A stretch of DNA of 64,000 nt from Iris pallida (GCA_029216955.1 JANAVB010015600.1:26828188-26892187); one strand, 5' to 3'. Shown: positions 1-12,060, counted from the stretch's first letter. The notes: a model not told the origin generated them from the letters alone. Numbers and translations are program-made.

Positions 1-1973
1 CAGTTGTTAGAAATCTTTTTAGATGATGTGCCTTAGAGTTGGTTACCCCGTCGATAACTCTTGTATACTGTGGACCTGTAGGTCATACTATTTTATCGAC
101 CATGTATCATTGTACACACTCATTTTCCATTTAGTGAGGAGCGATCCCTTACTCGACTTATAACTACCGTACCCCGCTACGCCGTGTCAGATTCTTTACT
201 AACAGGAGTCGAGGTACGATATCCGGACTTTGAAATTCTTCTAACCTCATTTTTCCTAAAACCACGTCCTAGCCTTCTAAATTTTGGGATATACGAGGAC
301 TTCCGATGGATTAGAATGATTTTTATTAGGATGATAATTAGTGCCCCGTGGACTCCCACCTTCTATTTAGATCATTTGATGTCCCCGTCCGTGACATTAA
401 TATTCGGAGCACGAGACCAGCTGTTACCTTCCAACAAATTTTAGATGCAAAATTTAGACGAGTCCACCTTTATCTAGGTATATCATGTCCCACTTAAACA
501 CGTCCTCTTGTGCTCTATTTTTATGGTACGATTTTCAGGTCAAAAGGACTAGCTATAACCCTTACCATAATACCGGTAAATTTTCCGACTACAATTAGAG
601 ACTCAACCTCGACTCAAACCTTTCGACCCAATATATGGTGGTGATTTACTTGAAACCCACTATGCACCTGTCACTAGTGTGCCACTCAATTGTGTCTTCT
701 CGTGCTACTTAAACACAAAAGTCACTGAAGGCACATTTTTGGGCTTTAAGGACCTAGCAAATCAATCTGACAGGCAACTAGCTCAACCACTTGGATGAAA
801 ATCTATTCTAGGTTACCCTAACCTAGTAGAAATAGTTTATCATTGGGACCTTATTCAGTCAATATAGATTAAAATCCGAGGTTCATCCAACCAACTAGTG
901 ATGTCCAGATAGGGAACCCATTAAGACCCAGTACAACCCATCTAGGCATACCCCCATATTTGGACTATGAAATTGAACTATTTGAAATAGGTCCCTATAC
1001 CTATTATGTAGTCTCTACCTCTTAGAATGTGAAGTCATTCGTAACCCTTATTCTGTCTGCCGAGAAGTCACAATACGATCTGGTATTGCATTTATATCCC
1101 TTGCTTGTGTGTTTAAATAACCACGAAAAAGATCACAATCTTGATTTCTCAAATTCCGTCCTATTATGGAACCTGTTCAGAATTTCGAGAATGGAATTTT
1201 CGTATCGCACGGAGTGCAAGCCCCTCTAAAAAATAAGTGTTTTTCGAGTTAGAAAGTGACTAGACTAGAGTAGCCCAATCTAGCAAATAAGATAATAGGT
1301 TCATAAATTTTCTTTCTATCTGCATCATTGGATACCCTCCACGGCTCTTAAAATTTCATATTCGTTCTCGATTATTTTTCCTTATCTTCCTGTCCTCCCT
1401 ACTTCGGAGCGACGAATAGTCATGCTTACTAGAAACTACCAATAATCTTTAGTTACTTGTATAAAATGGTTGCTTGTTAAATTTTGGGTTGCTTGATAGA
1501 TAAGAGAGGATTATAGATGCCATGTTCAGTAGATATCTATTGGTAGAAATTTTAGCAGTTAGTTGGAAGATTATAAAGTTTAACGACAGAAGAGGTGATA
1601 GAATAGTGCGACCAAAGGTGGGTAGAAGTCCTCAAGTATTCGGAGATACAAATGACTAGAAGGAGGATACAACTATTTTGAGAAATTAAATTTGAGGAGA
1701 TTAAGGAAATAGTATACTTTGATTTTAGGAATAATTACGAATTAGAATTTCGAGGACAAAATTATTTTAAGGTGGGTAGATTTGTAGCTTCCCTTCCCGG
1801 AAATTTTGAAATTATTTTTAATATTTATTTTATGGAAATGGTAATTTTTAGAATAATTGTACGAAGTCTAGGACTAAATAAAGATGGGGTATGATATGTT
1901 CACCAAGAACTCTTAGTGGACATTTTAGTTGGTTATTATTATCATTATTATTATTGTTATCATTATATTATTC

Positions 1974-2011
<38 letters not shown>

Positions 2012-2055
2012 GTATTATTCTCATTCCTATTGTTATTGTTATTATTATAATATCC

Positions 2056-2087
<32 letters not shown>

Positions 2088-2230
2088 GTTATTCTTATAT
2101 TATTCTTAAGACTATTATTATTGGCATTATTGTATATTTCTCAAAATAATATAAATAGTATTCATTTATTCTTCAAATGAATTATATATATATTTTGGCT
2201 ATGGAATATTCATTTAGGTATATAGGGCAT
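1..2230. other. AT-rich stretch without a recognisable gene
   Basis: No open frame here resembles a known protein and all are short. The AT-rich, low-coding texture fits degenerate retrotransposon or LTR DNA. It may be the left part of the element whose LTR terminus lies at 4738, but no domain or terminus is visible to prove that. Confidence 0.4.
1936..2110. repeat. (TTA)n-rich microsatellite
   Basis: About 170 bp of mostly TTA/TTG trinucleotides with interruptions. Frames through it give only leucine/tyrosine homopolymers and are not genes. Confidence 0.9.
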
Positions 2231-2321
2231 TATCACATGGTTATATATAGACACAAATACATATTTATATGAATATAGAAATATATACATAAACATCTAT
2301 ATATATAGCTAATGAAATAGA

Positions 2322-2326
<5 letters not shown>

Positions 2327-2408
<82 letters not shown>
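2327..2408. repeat. (TA)n microsatellite
   Basis: An essentially pure TA run of about 80 bp, followed by degenerate TA-rich sequence to about 2500. It is one of at least eight long TA tracts in the window. Confidence 0.95.
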
Positions 2409-2414
<6 letters not shown>

Positions 2415-2429
2415 CATAATCAATAACAT

Positions 2430-4738
2430 ATGTGTATTGTATATATATAAATATATATAGTGATATATATAATAGATATATATATATATATAGTAATATA
2501 TATGGTGATATAAATATGCATAATAGGCCACAGGCCAGCACTTGGATGCAACCATGCCGAGCAACCCCATGCAAACCCCAGGGGGGCTTACCAAGCCAGG
2601 CTGAGCCCAGCGCCCTCTAAACCGAGAGCAACAGCTCGGTTACACATATAAATAGGTTATAAAAACAAACCGATAACGAGAGAACAGAGGAAACAACTCG
2701 AAACCCTAATCCAACACCCCGCCACGTTCCTCGCTGCCTGGGCGTACCCTCGCGTGCGCGTGCGCCGCCGCGAGCCGCCGTCGGCCGGCCAAAACCGCGC
2801 GCAGGAGGCGACTGCAACAGCAGCTATGGTTGGGCGAGGAGCCACCTTCGCGACGCAAAATCTTAACGATCGCTCGATCGTTTTGAGTTCCGTAGACCCT
2901 GGTATGATCCTGATATGACCCTCTTTAATCCCTATTAATTAGTTTAGATTCTACTGATCCGAAACTCGAGATAATTCGAGTTGAAATTGCCGAAAAACCT
3001 ATTTGGAAACAGGACATATAACAGTCCAATCGTCCATGTTTGAAGATCGATTCTGATCGATCTAATGCTGTAGTAGAAATTCTAATTAAATAAATTCTTA
3101 GACAACCTATAGTGCTTCATAACCCTTTTCGTAGAATTGGTTTTCGTCGACTGAGCGTCGAGAAATCAGATTCCCAAAACCAAGAAAAACCTGTTTAAAA
3201 ATCAATAAAATCTCTCGATACGACGTGCGTCCCGCCAATCCGGGCGACATGGTCACGAACCGAAGGCATCGAAAGGTGCGTAACGGCTTTGTGGTCGTGT
3301 GGACTTTGACGGAATTCAAATTGGTCGCGTGTGCGCGACGAATTTGCTACGTATCCGCCAAAATTCACCGTATCGGCCTCTGTGCAAATTTTTTAATTAC
3401 TTTGTGCACGTTCGTCAGATCGAGACAAAACTTACGCCAACAGGTCCGTAACGTTTTTCTGGTCCTGTATGCCAAGTTTGGTCCAATTCTGAGACAGTTG
3501 ATTGGATCGCCGTTTTGCGGGCCCCACGGTCCGATTTAATGGGCGATTTTGTGCACGGCCCGCCGGAATCCAACTCTGGACATACGGTTGGGTTCGTATT
3601 GGAAAACTGGATCCGTAGACATGTAGTTTGATGACTTTAGAGACCGTTGACTCTGGCACGCTTTTCGGTGCAAAGCGGGTCCAACAGCGGACACCGTTTT
3701 GGCCCGAAATTACCATTTTGCCCCTGTGTCCAGAATTGGACTTAAGGACAGGCAATCCTAACTAATTTGACTATTCTAAGAACATTGGTAATATTTATTT
3801 CAACTTTCGGGGACTGTTGTACGAGTTTTGACTATTGTGGCATTCTGAGTGGTTCAGATTATCGGTTACACCAGCACAGGACCACAGGCGAGTACAGTTT
3901 ATTGTCTGCATTTCGATATTGATCTTTACTATATTTCATTGATTGGCTATTGGTTATGTGATTTTTATACTCTATTATAAATTATTGAGTCGGGAATGAG
4001 AAGTACCAAGGATGTGTGATCCGACCGTAGACAGTGTTTATTTTTCTGCAGTAGACCTCGTAGATAGTGCTTATTTTTCTGCAAGTAGACCTCGTAGACA
4101 GTGCTTATTTTTCTACAAGTAGACCTCGTAGACAGTGCTTATTTTTTATGCAAGTAGACCTCGTAGACAGTGCTTATTTTTTATGCAAGTAGACCTCGTA
4201 GACAGTGCTTATTTTTCATGCAAGTAGACCGTGCGGTGTAGTGTCCCAGACTGATCATATATCAAAGGTACTTCTAACAGTTGGACAAAGTATTTTGTGT
4301 CTATTTATTTGCTATTGGTTTTTCGTATTTCCTGTTTATTTTTAAAAATATGTAATTGATGTCTAACCTCTGTTGTATAGTCATTTTCTTTATTTGAAAT
4401 TGCATTCAGTGAATTGTGCTTGTTCCATTCCTGACTGGAAATCATATTTTTCAGGTTAGCCGTGGATTCACTTAGCATAGGAAATACGGGTGTACTTGCA
4501 GCCGAAGCCTAGAGACTAGCTAGATAGTTGAGTTGTAGTCATTATATATTTGTACAAGTTTATATTTTTCTGGAAATATAAAACTTGTGATCATTGTAAA
4601 TTAAATTAATTTTTTGAATGAGCAATACTTGTGATTTTGACCATTGTGGCTATACAGCGTTCTACCGTCAACACTGCGACGTAGGCTGGCTTGGACATGT
4701 CTCGTATCCGTTTAAAAAAAACGGGTGTGGGTCGTGAC
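2430..4738 (+). mobile_element. LTR (3' or solo) of a second retrotransposon, left boundary not resolved
   Basis: The segment ends in GGGTCGTGACA. This is the palindromic terminus (TGTCAC...GTGACA) common in plant Ty3/gypsy LTRs, and the next base belongs to the gypsy RNase H frame. A TATA-like TATAAATAGG at 2647-2656 lies before a GC-rich block (2717-2880), which suggests plus orientation with promoter and leader. A minisatellite lies inside at 4026-4232. No primer-binding site follows the terminus, so it is a 3' or solo LTR, not a 5' LTR. Orientation and left end are inferred. Confidence 0.5.
4026..4232. repeat. 34-36-bp minisatellite, about six copies
   Basis: Tandem copies of a unit that reads GTAGACCTCGTAGACAGTGC, then a short T-rich stretch and a CAA end. 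The copies differ mainly in the length of the T run. The array sits within the presumed LTR. Confidence 0.9.
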
Positions 4739-5182
4739 AGTGTTAGACTCTACTACTTCATCGAGGATTTTGTTGTAGAGTTTGGAAGATTCTGGCACCG
4801 GATGAGCTGCCAGGAAATCAGCTAATGCTTGGCCTTTTACTGCCTTCTGAAGAATGAAGAGCATATCATATGGAGTCAATAGCATTGCCCATGTAGCTAA
4901 ACGGAAATTGAGAGAACCCGGTTTAGTCATGAGTATTCTGAGAGGATTGACTTTAGATATGATGTGGATAGTCTGCCCTGACACATAGTGGTGTGTCTTC
5001 TGGATGGCAAATACCAGTATAAAATATTCATTCTCTACCGGTGTGTATCTATGTTCGGCACCCACCATTGTGCGACTGAGGTAGTAGATTGCATGTTCAT
5101 GGCTGCCTTCATTCTTCTGAGCTAAGAGGACGCCAAGAGAATGGTCCATAATACGGACATATAGTAAGAAAGGCTTCCCCAT
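4739..5182 (-). pseudogene. gypsy RNase H domain, truncated
   Basis: About 148 codons of RNase H-like sequence with RIMDHSLGVLLAQ, HAIYYLSRTMVGAEHRYTPV and the tether QALADFLAAHPVPES. The frame ends at DEVVESNT, and the next bases belong to a foreign LTR end. It would degrade the RNA of the RNA:DNA hybrid in reverse transcription. The chain is cut before the integrase, so the polyprotein is incomplete. Confidence 0.85.
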
Positions 5183-5248
5183 TATTGGAGCTACTAATAC
5201 TGGAGGGCTTGTAAGATACGCCTTGATGTCGTCGAATGCGCGTTGACA

Positions 5249-6520
5249 TTATTCAGTGTAGACGAAAGATACGCCTTTTTTCATGAGCTGAGTGAATGGT
5301 TGACACCTTCCAGAGAGGTTCGAAATGAATCGTCTGATGTAGGCTAGCCTTCCTTGTAGTTCGTATAGCTCTTTGAGGTTTCTTGGAGGATGCATATCGA
5401 GGATAGCCTTCACTTTCTTTGGGTCCAGATGTATACCCTTTGAAGTGATGACGAAACCAAGGAACTTACCGCTGGAGACTCCCAGAAAAGACTTGGTTGG
5501 GTTCATCTTGAGTTGGTATGCACGCATTAGTTTGAACACCGTTCTCAAGTCTTGGAGGTGGTTACCCTTGAGACGATTTTTAACTGCGATATCGTCTACG
5601 TAGCACTCCACAGTTTTGTGCAAATGATCGCAAAAAATTATGTTCATGGCTCGCTGGTATGTCGCCCCTGCATTTTTCAATTCGAAGGGCATCACAGTAT
5701 AGTAGTATACCCCTAACGATATTCAAAAAGATGTGTACTTCTCGTCGTCGGGGAACATCTTGATCTGGTTGTAGCCTTAGAACCCATCCATGAAGGACAT
5801 CCGCTTGAAGTCGCAAGTATTGTCAATCATTACGTCGGTGATCGGTAAAGGAAACTCGTCCTTCGGGCATGCAAAGTTCAAATCACGATAATCGATATAG
5901 ACTCGAACTTTACCATTCTTTTTCATGACTGGAACGATGTTGGCAACCCAGTCTGGGTATTGTTCTTCGCGGATGAATCCACTGGCAATGAGCTTCTTGA
6001 CTTTATTCTCGATGGTCTCCATGACGTCTGGTCGGAATTGTCGTTGTTGCTGCTTCACTGGCTTAGCTTTAGACAAAATATTCAGGCGGTGCATGGCGAC
6101 TTTAGGGTCCAAGCCTGGAATGTCTTCATAGCTCCATGCGAAGACGTCGATGTATTCTCTTATAAGCTTTATAAAAGATTGACGTTCATCGTTAGATAGG
6201 CTTTTGCTGATGAAGATTGGTTTTAAAGATAATTCATCTCCTAAATTGACTTGGATGACTTCGTCTTCAGTAGGTGATTTACGTTGTTCGAAGCGCAGCT
6301 CCCACCTAGTGTCCATATTTTGAGCCCATTGTTCGAGCTCGATTGATTGGACATCGTCTGCAATTTGGAAAACGGAAACCATGTTGACGGACAGAGTTAT
6401 CTTGAACATGTTGCCAATGCTGGAGTCTGAGTCCCAGAGAAAGGAATCAGAAGAATGAGAACAACGATCTACTTCATAATCTGATCTTTCGGGAGTTGTT
6501 GGGGGAGTGACATAACCCAA
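5249..6520 (-). pseudogene. gypsy reverse transcriptase, two open segments
   Basis: The first segment (6520-5777) carries the fingers/palm start, with VANIVPVMKKNGKVRVYIDY and ACPKDEFPLPITDVMID, and ends at SFMDGF. The second (5695-5249) begins MPFELKNAGATYQRAMN and has the catalytic YVDD followed by DLRTVFKLMRAYQLKMNPTK. The 80-bp gap between them is out of frame, so at least one frameshift separates palm halves that are normally continuous. The family role is RNA-directed DNA synthesis. This copy cannot make a full enzyme. Confidence 0.9.
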
Positions 6521-6667
6521 ACCAATACTGCTTCGTTGATAGTAGTTCTCGGGTTTGCGGGAGGAGAAAAGTGTCGTATTGGCAACCGTCGTCTTCGGCC
6601 GTAATTTAGCTCCTGGTCGCTTTTGATGTCATATCCCATGTTCTGGATGATATTCTTGGCATGCCAA

Positions 6668-7183
6668 CTATACCGAAAAAGTTACATTTTTTTCAGAGTT
6701 ATAGTCAGCTTCTATGTTGTGCTTGGGAGAAGTAGAGTCTGGAACGAACTTTCTCTCGCCAATTATATGACCGAAGATGATTAGTTCTTCATCCTTATTT
6801 CTGGCTGGAACGATGAAGTAGAGGATATCTTCTGGGTAAACTTTTTCTCGCAGGTGAGGCATCGTGATCGGCATGCAGAGGTGTGGTCCTATGCCGTGCT
6901 CTAGAGCGTATATCGTATCTATGTAGTGGTTTACAGATTGATCGACATCAGAGTAATTCAAAGATAAAACTTTACTAAAGAAATACACAAGTTCTTCTTT
7001 AGGGATAATATCATCTGTTGAAGGTACATTATTATGAGTATTGATATACTCATTGAGAGGATCATCATCTGGAAGAGGAGCCATAGTCTTGGCCGAGTTC
7101 ACCACGTAGGGTAATTCTTCAGGATTAGGAGGATGGGCATCAGTAGGTTCCTCCCGGGGTGTCTTGCTGAGAGTGATGGTCAA
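6668..7183 (-). pseudogene. gypsy protease-RT linker region
   Basis: A 171-codon acidic open frame between protease and RT on the same strand. No catalytic motif is visible. Sequence such as LREKVYPEDILYFIVPA resembles the long, poorly conserved linker of Tat-type pol. It is probably part of the same polyprotein, separated from the RT by frame breaks around 6520-6668. Confidence 0.6.
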
Positions 7184-7348
7184 TGGTTTGACCTTGTCAG
7201 GTTTCTTCTTTTTTACCCAGATTGTGAGAGGTTTCGGAGTACTTTTTAGAGTAGTACGTCCTTTGACTTGGATGATCAGGGGACCATCATTGGAGGATGA
7301 ACTTGCTTCAGCTTTATTGTCAGCTTCATTGCTGTCATCCTTGGGGGA

Positions 7349-7846
7349 CTAAGATTGGTAAAGTACCGAATCTCCATAGTAGGCCTCGATGCCCTTAAAA
7401 GGATCGACATCGGCAAACTCCGTCTTCACGACACCGTCGCTATTGACGTACTTGAAACACTGGTGAAGTATGGAAGGAACGATCATGTTCTCATGTATCC
7501 ATGGATGTCCCAACAAGATGTTGTAGGATACATTGGCATCGATCACATAGCAGGAAACCTCCGTTCGGAGATCACCGATCTGGCACTTGAGACAGATCTT
7601 GCCCAACGGGTGGCTTCGACCCACATTGAAAGCCATGATAGTTGTGTTGGTTGCAGATAGCTTGTGCAGTGGGATCCCCAAAATTTGAAACAAACTTCTA
7701 GGAATGATGCTGAGGGAGGATCCCGGATCGATGTGCATGCGGTCCACCTTGATCGCCCCAATATACCCTGTATAGTACAGGGGTCTATCATGACGATTAT
7801 TTTTTAGTAGCATGTCCTCCTGTGAAAAGGTGATGTTGGGCACCAC
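7349..7846 (-). pseudogene. gypsy aspartic protease
   Basis: A 165-codon frame with the retropepsin-like active-site segment IDPGSSLSIIPRSL, a flap-like region and the downstream hydrophobic motif YNILLGHPWIHE, both hallmarks of Ty3/gypsy protease. The active-site triad reads D-P-G-S-S, not D-S/T-G. This is close to the D-x-G-S-S seen in many plant gypsy elements. It is frameshifted relative to the upstream frame. Confidence 0.85.
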
Positions 7847-7848
7847 TT

Positions 7849-10452
7849 CTATAGTACTATGGCAGTGAGGACAGGAGACAAGTCTTCAGCAGGGGCTTTG
7901 ACTTCAGCGAGATAAGAGTCGGCATGTAGTAATGCCTCACTTAAGGCCTTCCGTATTTCTTTGGAGAGTCGTAATAGATCGAACAGAGACAACCTGACAG
8001 GTGTATTGGCTAGCTGTGCCAGTATGTCAAAGTTGTAGGGCCGATCTATGCCTTCGGAAGCTGGAGCCTTCAGAGACTTGTCAAACTGCGTCTCCTTCTG
8101 CTTGGCTTTGTCCGTAGTTGAAGGCTTAGACGGGCCGGCTTCTGAGCTTGTGGGGGTAGCAGGAGCTTGAGAAGGCACTGCTTCTTCTTGTGCGGGATCG
8201 TATGTCCGAAGATAAGTCTTCTCCGATCGTGTCTCGCCAGATAGAACCTCGTAGATGGGAGAGGATACCATATGTCATGACTTGTATTTTTTGCCCCTTT
8301 TTGCTTTGGTTGGTACTACCCCCTGCGTCACTTCTTGCACAAGGTCCGGATGGACCCACAGGATCTCACCACGTTCAGTCGTGAGTAGCACCAAGGCTGA
8401 GTTGCGAGCTGGCGGTAGGTTGATGACTTCCATTATTGCCTTGGGAATCGGGACCACGCCGTCTGGGACTTCTGTGGGAGGAAAGTCACCAAACTGAAGA
8501 GAGATCATGTTAGAAGATACGACATTGTCTTCAGCTTCGAGGTTTATCACTTGGCTGTCGATAAGCTGTTGTATCTTCTTTTTCAGGACGATGCAGTCCT
8601 TGGTGGAATGATGCACGTACTGATGATAGAGACAGTACTTGGGATCGTTGAGCTGGTTCGCCTCTGCAGGACGTCGTGGTGGAGGCAATGTCAGCTTATT
8701 ACCCTTCGTCAATGTGTGAAAGATGGTAATGACATCGTCTTCGTCAAAGGAGAAGGTCTTCTTAGGCTTGTCGGAGGCGCCCTGAGAATTTGAAGCTTCT
8801 TTGGATGTGTCGACCTTCAGGACTTCTTTTCCTTTACCCCCATGAACAGGGATAGTTTGAGGATGCTTGCCCTTGTCTTCGAATTTGGGTGTTTTCAACC
8901 CAACTAGTTCCAAGTTAGGAACATCATTTTCAGCAGCATCAGCGGCTCCAATGAAAGCGGACCATGTATCATACTTATGTATACCCAGACAAAACTTCAC
9001 TTTAAGAAGGAAGTTATGTCGACAAGTATCCATAAGTTCTGAGTCTGGTATGCCGAAGGGCATCTTCAGTGCTAGCCGCCTGAAGCGTTCGATGAAGGCG
9101 ATGACAGACTCAGTCCTCCTTTGCTTAGTCTCGATGAGGGTGGACATACTAACATGCATGCCACTATCGTAAAACCTGTTGAGGAATAACCTCTCCAAGT
9201 CTTTAAATAAATTGATACATCCGTCAGGCAAACTGTAGAACCATTCGAAAGCTACCCCATACAAGGTGCTAATAAACATCTTCGACAAGAACGGATCATC
9301 TATGGGCAAGTGTAGGGTCTGCGTGTTGAAGTATGTCACGTGTTGACGAGGAGAAGTCAACCCGTCAAATGAATTCAGCATCAGCGACTTGTAGTTAGGA
9401 GGGCAAGTAGCGTTCTCCCACTTAGGGGGATACGGTTGAGATATCCCCATCTTCTGAAGCACGTCTTCGTGTGAGATGGTGTCGAGACGGTCGACCAGGG
9501 AATCAATTACATCCTGTTGATTGAGCAGGTGTTGGGAAACGGTTGCTGAACGGTTGCTAGGCGTCATTGGCGAAGGACCACCCCCAGTATTCGTAAGATT
9601 TAGAGGAGGCACAACAAAATGATACTCCTTTTGTAGTAAAAGAGGGTTGTTGCTATGAGCCGGACTAGCGTGGGTCGAGACATTTTGTTGAGGTGAAGGA
9701 ACAGCCCCAGCAGCTTGAACCGCCATGATACTGGTAAGCATATCAGTAATCTTGGCGAATGCTGTTTCAAGACCCTCTAGCTGTTTGCTGGTCTGATCAC
9801 TGGCTTCTTCAAGTCTTTCTCTGTCCGCCATGTATGTAGATAACATGCGAGGATGAACAGAGGAAATAGTACAACTGGTGCTAATACTGTTTATCTCCGA
9901 GTGAACAAGTCCTTCATCTTCAGGTAGATGAGGTAGATAGTCGCCATCAGATTCGGAGGGATCATAGTCCTCTGGAAGGCTACCCCCAGTGTGGAGGTCA
10001 TCCGCTTCAAACTCTGAGGGAATACTACCCCCAGATTGGGATTCTTCATCGTCCATACAGAATCTTGCCTTTGACCGAGTACCCATATAGTCTCCTTCAG
10101 ATGTGACAGCCTGCTGGCCAACTGTTGGTAGACTTCTTCTTCTTCTTCTTCTCACGGAACTGAGAGAGAAAGTTGTGTTCGTAGTCCACCGTCTTTGATT
10201 GGGTCTTCCGTAAGGGGGAACCCATGAAGCCATGTTGGATGAAACACACAGTAGATTTTTATCGTCTGAGAAATGCAGCCGTCGAAACACGGACTTTCTC
10301 TGAGGTACTCTTGTTGCTTTGAAGCAGCAACAGTTGATAACAATACTGGTGCACGGATGTGCACTATGAATTATTATGTCCTCCTTCGCTTTACGCCTAT
10401 GATTTATCATGTCGTACAAGTCAACAGAAGGGAGTTTTGCCTTACAACCCAT
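7849..10452 (-). pseudogene. gypsy gag (725 codons) with in-frame stop before its C-terminal extension
   Basis: A long open frame runs 10452-8275. The probable functional Met starts MADRERLEEASDQ near 9829. A gag core follows: SFDGLTSPRQHVTYFNTQTL, AFEWFYSLPDGCINLFKDLE and RFRRLALKMPFGIPDSELMD. A cysteine/histidine-containing region follows (KYCLYHQYVHHSTKDCIVLK). A TGA at 8275-8277 interrupts the frame, which then stays open to 7849 in the same phase as a Ser/Pro-rich extension. The long open gag suggests a fairly young insertion. The N-terminal 200 codons may be leader sequence that happens to be open. Confidence 0.85.
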
Positions 10453-10888
10453 GTTGCATGCATCGCCAAGCTTTGCATGCGGGTTCGTAAGGAGAGTTGG
10501 CGCATCCAGACTTAGTTCACGTGCAGGGGCAACCCCTACACCTAAGTTCTGTGACGTCCTTGAAGCCCCGTGCTATACGCGTTGGGGCCTGTCTTTTTAT
10601 TGTGGGCGATAGGCCTTGGAGGCTGGCCTTGGGCGCATGCTCCTTGACAGCATGTCTGAGCCTCCTTGATGTGGGCACATACTATGGATCCAGCGAGCCT
10701 GGACGCATAGCTTTGGGCGCATGACCCTGGATGTCCAGTCTGTTGAAGACAGAAGCATTCTAGTTGGGGTTATGCGCCCAAACATCCCCTTGGGTGCATG
10801 GCTTTGGGCACAAGCTTGGTGGAGCAGTGTTGTTTTCTTCCAGTTTTGCCTTCTTCGTTTGTGAGCCTCGCCAGGTTTGCCCAGAGTG

Positions 10889-11312
10889 TCATACACCCCG
10901 ATTCTTGGCATCGTAGTGTTTTCCTTTGCCAAGTCTCGAACGTCGACAATTCTGTTGTTGGTTGTGCAGAAAAGAAGTCACTGGGCTAGTAGAGCCCGGA
11001 ACGATGTGAGCCTTCTCTATTTGGAGAACTTCTGTGGCAGAGTCATGCGCCCATGTGACAGAGTCCTCCAGTTGCATATCTGCTATAACACTAGCAGGAT
11101 ATGCACAGCGAGCATTCGGAAGCCAAGTCTTGCGAGACTTGTTTGGCTTCGCTAATTTTGAGGGAGTAGAGCCATCCCTCGAGAGCATCTCTTCGAACGC
11201 CTGCTGATCGAACTTTACGATCAGCATCTTATGAGTGCTCCCCACTTTGTCGGTATCGAATTGCGTCACCACCTTCTCGTCAGAGGAAAAGGTAGTCCCC
11301 CGCAGAGTCGCC
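10889..11312 (-). other. short leader ORF of the gypsy element (doubtful)
   Basis: Beginning at MATLRGTTFSSDEK, which overlaps the primer-binding site, a frame stays open to about 10889. No domain is recognised. Ogre-type elements carry an extra ORF before gag, so this might be a remnant of one, but chance openness is equally likely. Confidence 0.3.
11294..11312 (-). promoter_or_regulatory. primer-binding site of the gypsy element
   Basis: On the minus strand TGGCGACTCTGCGGGGGA begins a few bases inside the presumed LTR end (TGTGTGTCCACA). It resembles the tRNA-Arg-type binding site described for Ogre-like elements. That tRNA assignment is from memory and should be treated as tentative. Confidence 0.6.
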
Positions 11313-11317
11313 ATTTT

Positions 11318-12060
11318 TGTGGACACACACAAAAAAGAAGAAAAAAATGATGTCTTTTCTTTATTGGCGCAAGGCACCACAAATCGAGTACGCTTGAGAG
11401 ATCCTGTGCTGAGGATTCCCGAGTACAAAAAAGGATTCTGGGGAATGGGACGATGGAGATCGAGCGACAGTTGCTCCTTTACTCCGTTGACACTCCGATT
11501 ACAAAAGTGGAAGAAAACCTAAAAAAATTGCTAACTCTCGGCTCAATGGCAAGATGTGCAGTAATTTGGCTCTTGAAAATGCTCTCCGTTCTGTGTTTTG
11601 AAGAGGGATGAGGCCCCTTTTTATAGTCGTTCTTGAGTTGGAATGATCTTATGCGCCCATATAAGGAAAACACACTGGTTTTCATGTAGGCGCATAGTCC
11701 TGCTTTGGGCGCATAGGATGTAGGCGCATGCAGGCTGCGTAGTCGTGGGTTGATCGTGGTGCTGACGTAGCCGCATGCTTTGGTGCATAATTGCTCTTGG
11801 AGGCTGACGTGGCCATACACTTTGGTGCACGTTTTGATCATGGCTTTGACTGAGTCAGGCTTGGGTGCATAGCCATGTCTCAGCTATGCGCCCTCCTTTT
11901 GGGGGAGCTATCCTTGGGCACATGGAACTTCACTGGCTGGGCGCATAGAGCTTCACTAGCTGGGCGCATAGAGCTTCACTGGCTGGACGCATAGAGTTCC
12001 ACTGGCTGGGCGCATAGAGCTTCACTGGCTTGGACGCATAAGGCTTCATTGCTGAAATTT
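11318..12060 (-). repeat. 5' LTR of the gypsy element
   Basis: Read on the minus strand, the segment has a GCGCAT-rich U3 (to about 11640), a TATAAAAAGG box near 11620, a polyadenylation-like AATAAA at about 11365, and an end in GTGTCCACA at 11318 just before the primer-binding site. The outer (right) limit was not found and may lie beyond 12060. Confidence 0.6.
11914..12047. repeat. 23-bp tandem repeat in the LTR U3, about five copies
   Basis: Tandem units contain GGCTGGGCGCATAGAG followed by CTTCACT. Scattered GGGCGCATA/GGCGCATGC copies continue through 10620-11900. The array lies upstream of the LTR TATA box, where enhancer-like repeats are common. Confidence 0.85.

Larger units (their letters stand above)
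4739..12060 (-). mobile_element. Ty3/gypsy retrotransposon, Tat/Ogre-like, truncated after RNase H
   Basis: On the minus strand the order is 5' LTR (about 12060-11318), primer-binding site (about 11312), leader, gag (10452-8275), protease (7846-7349), reverse transcriptase (6520-5249) and RNase H (5182-4739). That is the Ty3/gypsy order. The RNase H linker motif QALADFLAAHP is typical of the Tat lineage. Integrase and the 3' LTR are absent because the frame stops exactly where another LTR terminus begins at 4738. In-frame stops and frameshifts make it non-autonomous. The right edge of the LTR is uncertain. Confidence 0.85.

Noticed and set aside
2233..2594. Open frames rich in Ile-Tyr repeats over (TA)n tracts (also at 13599-13969, 14161-14433, 61667-61973)
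   Set aside because: They are translations of TA microsatellites, open only because the repeat lacks stops in those frames.
3225..3755. Opposed open frames of about 105 codons in the presumed LTR
   Set aside because: They overlap on both strands, match nothing, and lie in GC-richer repeat DNA.
4026..4232. CRISPR-like array
   Set aside because: The repeats are directly tandem without unique spacers and lie in plant repeat DNA.
4739..12060. Endogenous pararetrovirus
   Set aside because: Gag, protease, RT and RNase H order with LTR and primer site fits Ty3/gypsy; no movement protein or viral coat motif is seen.
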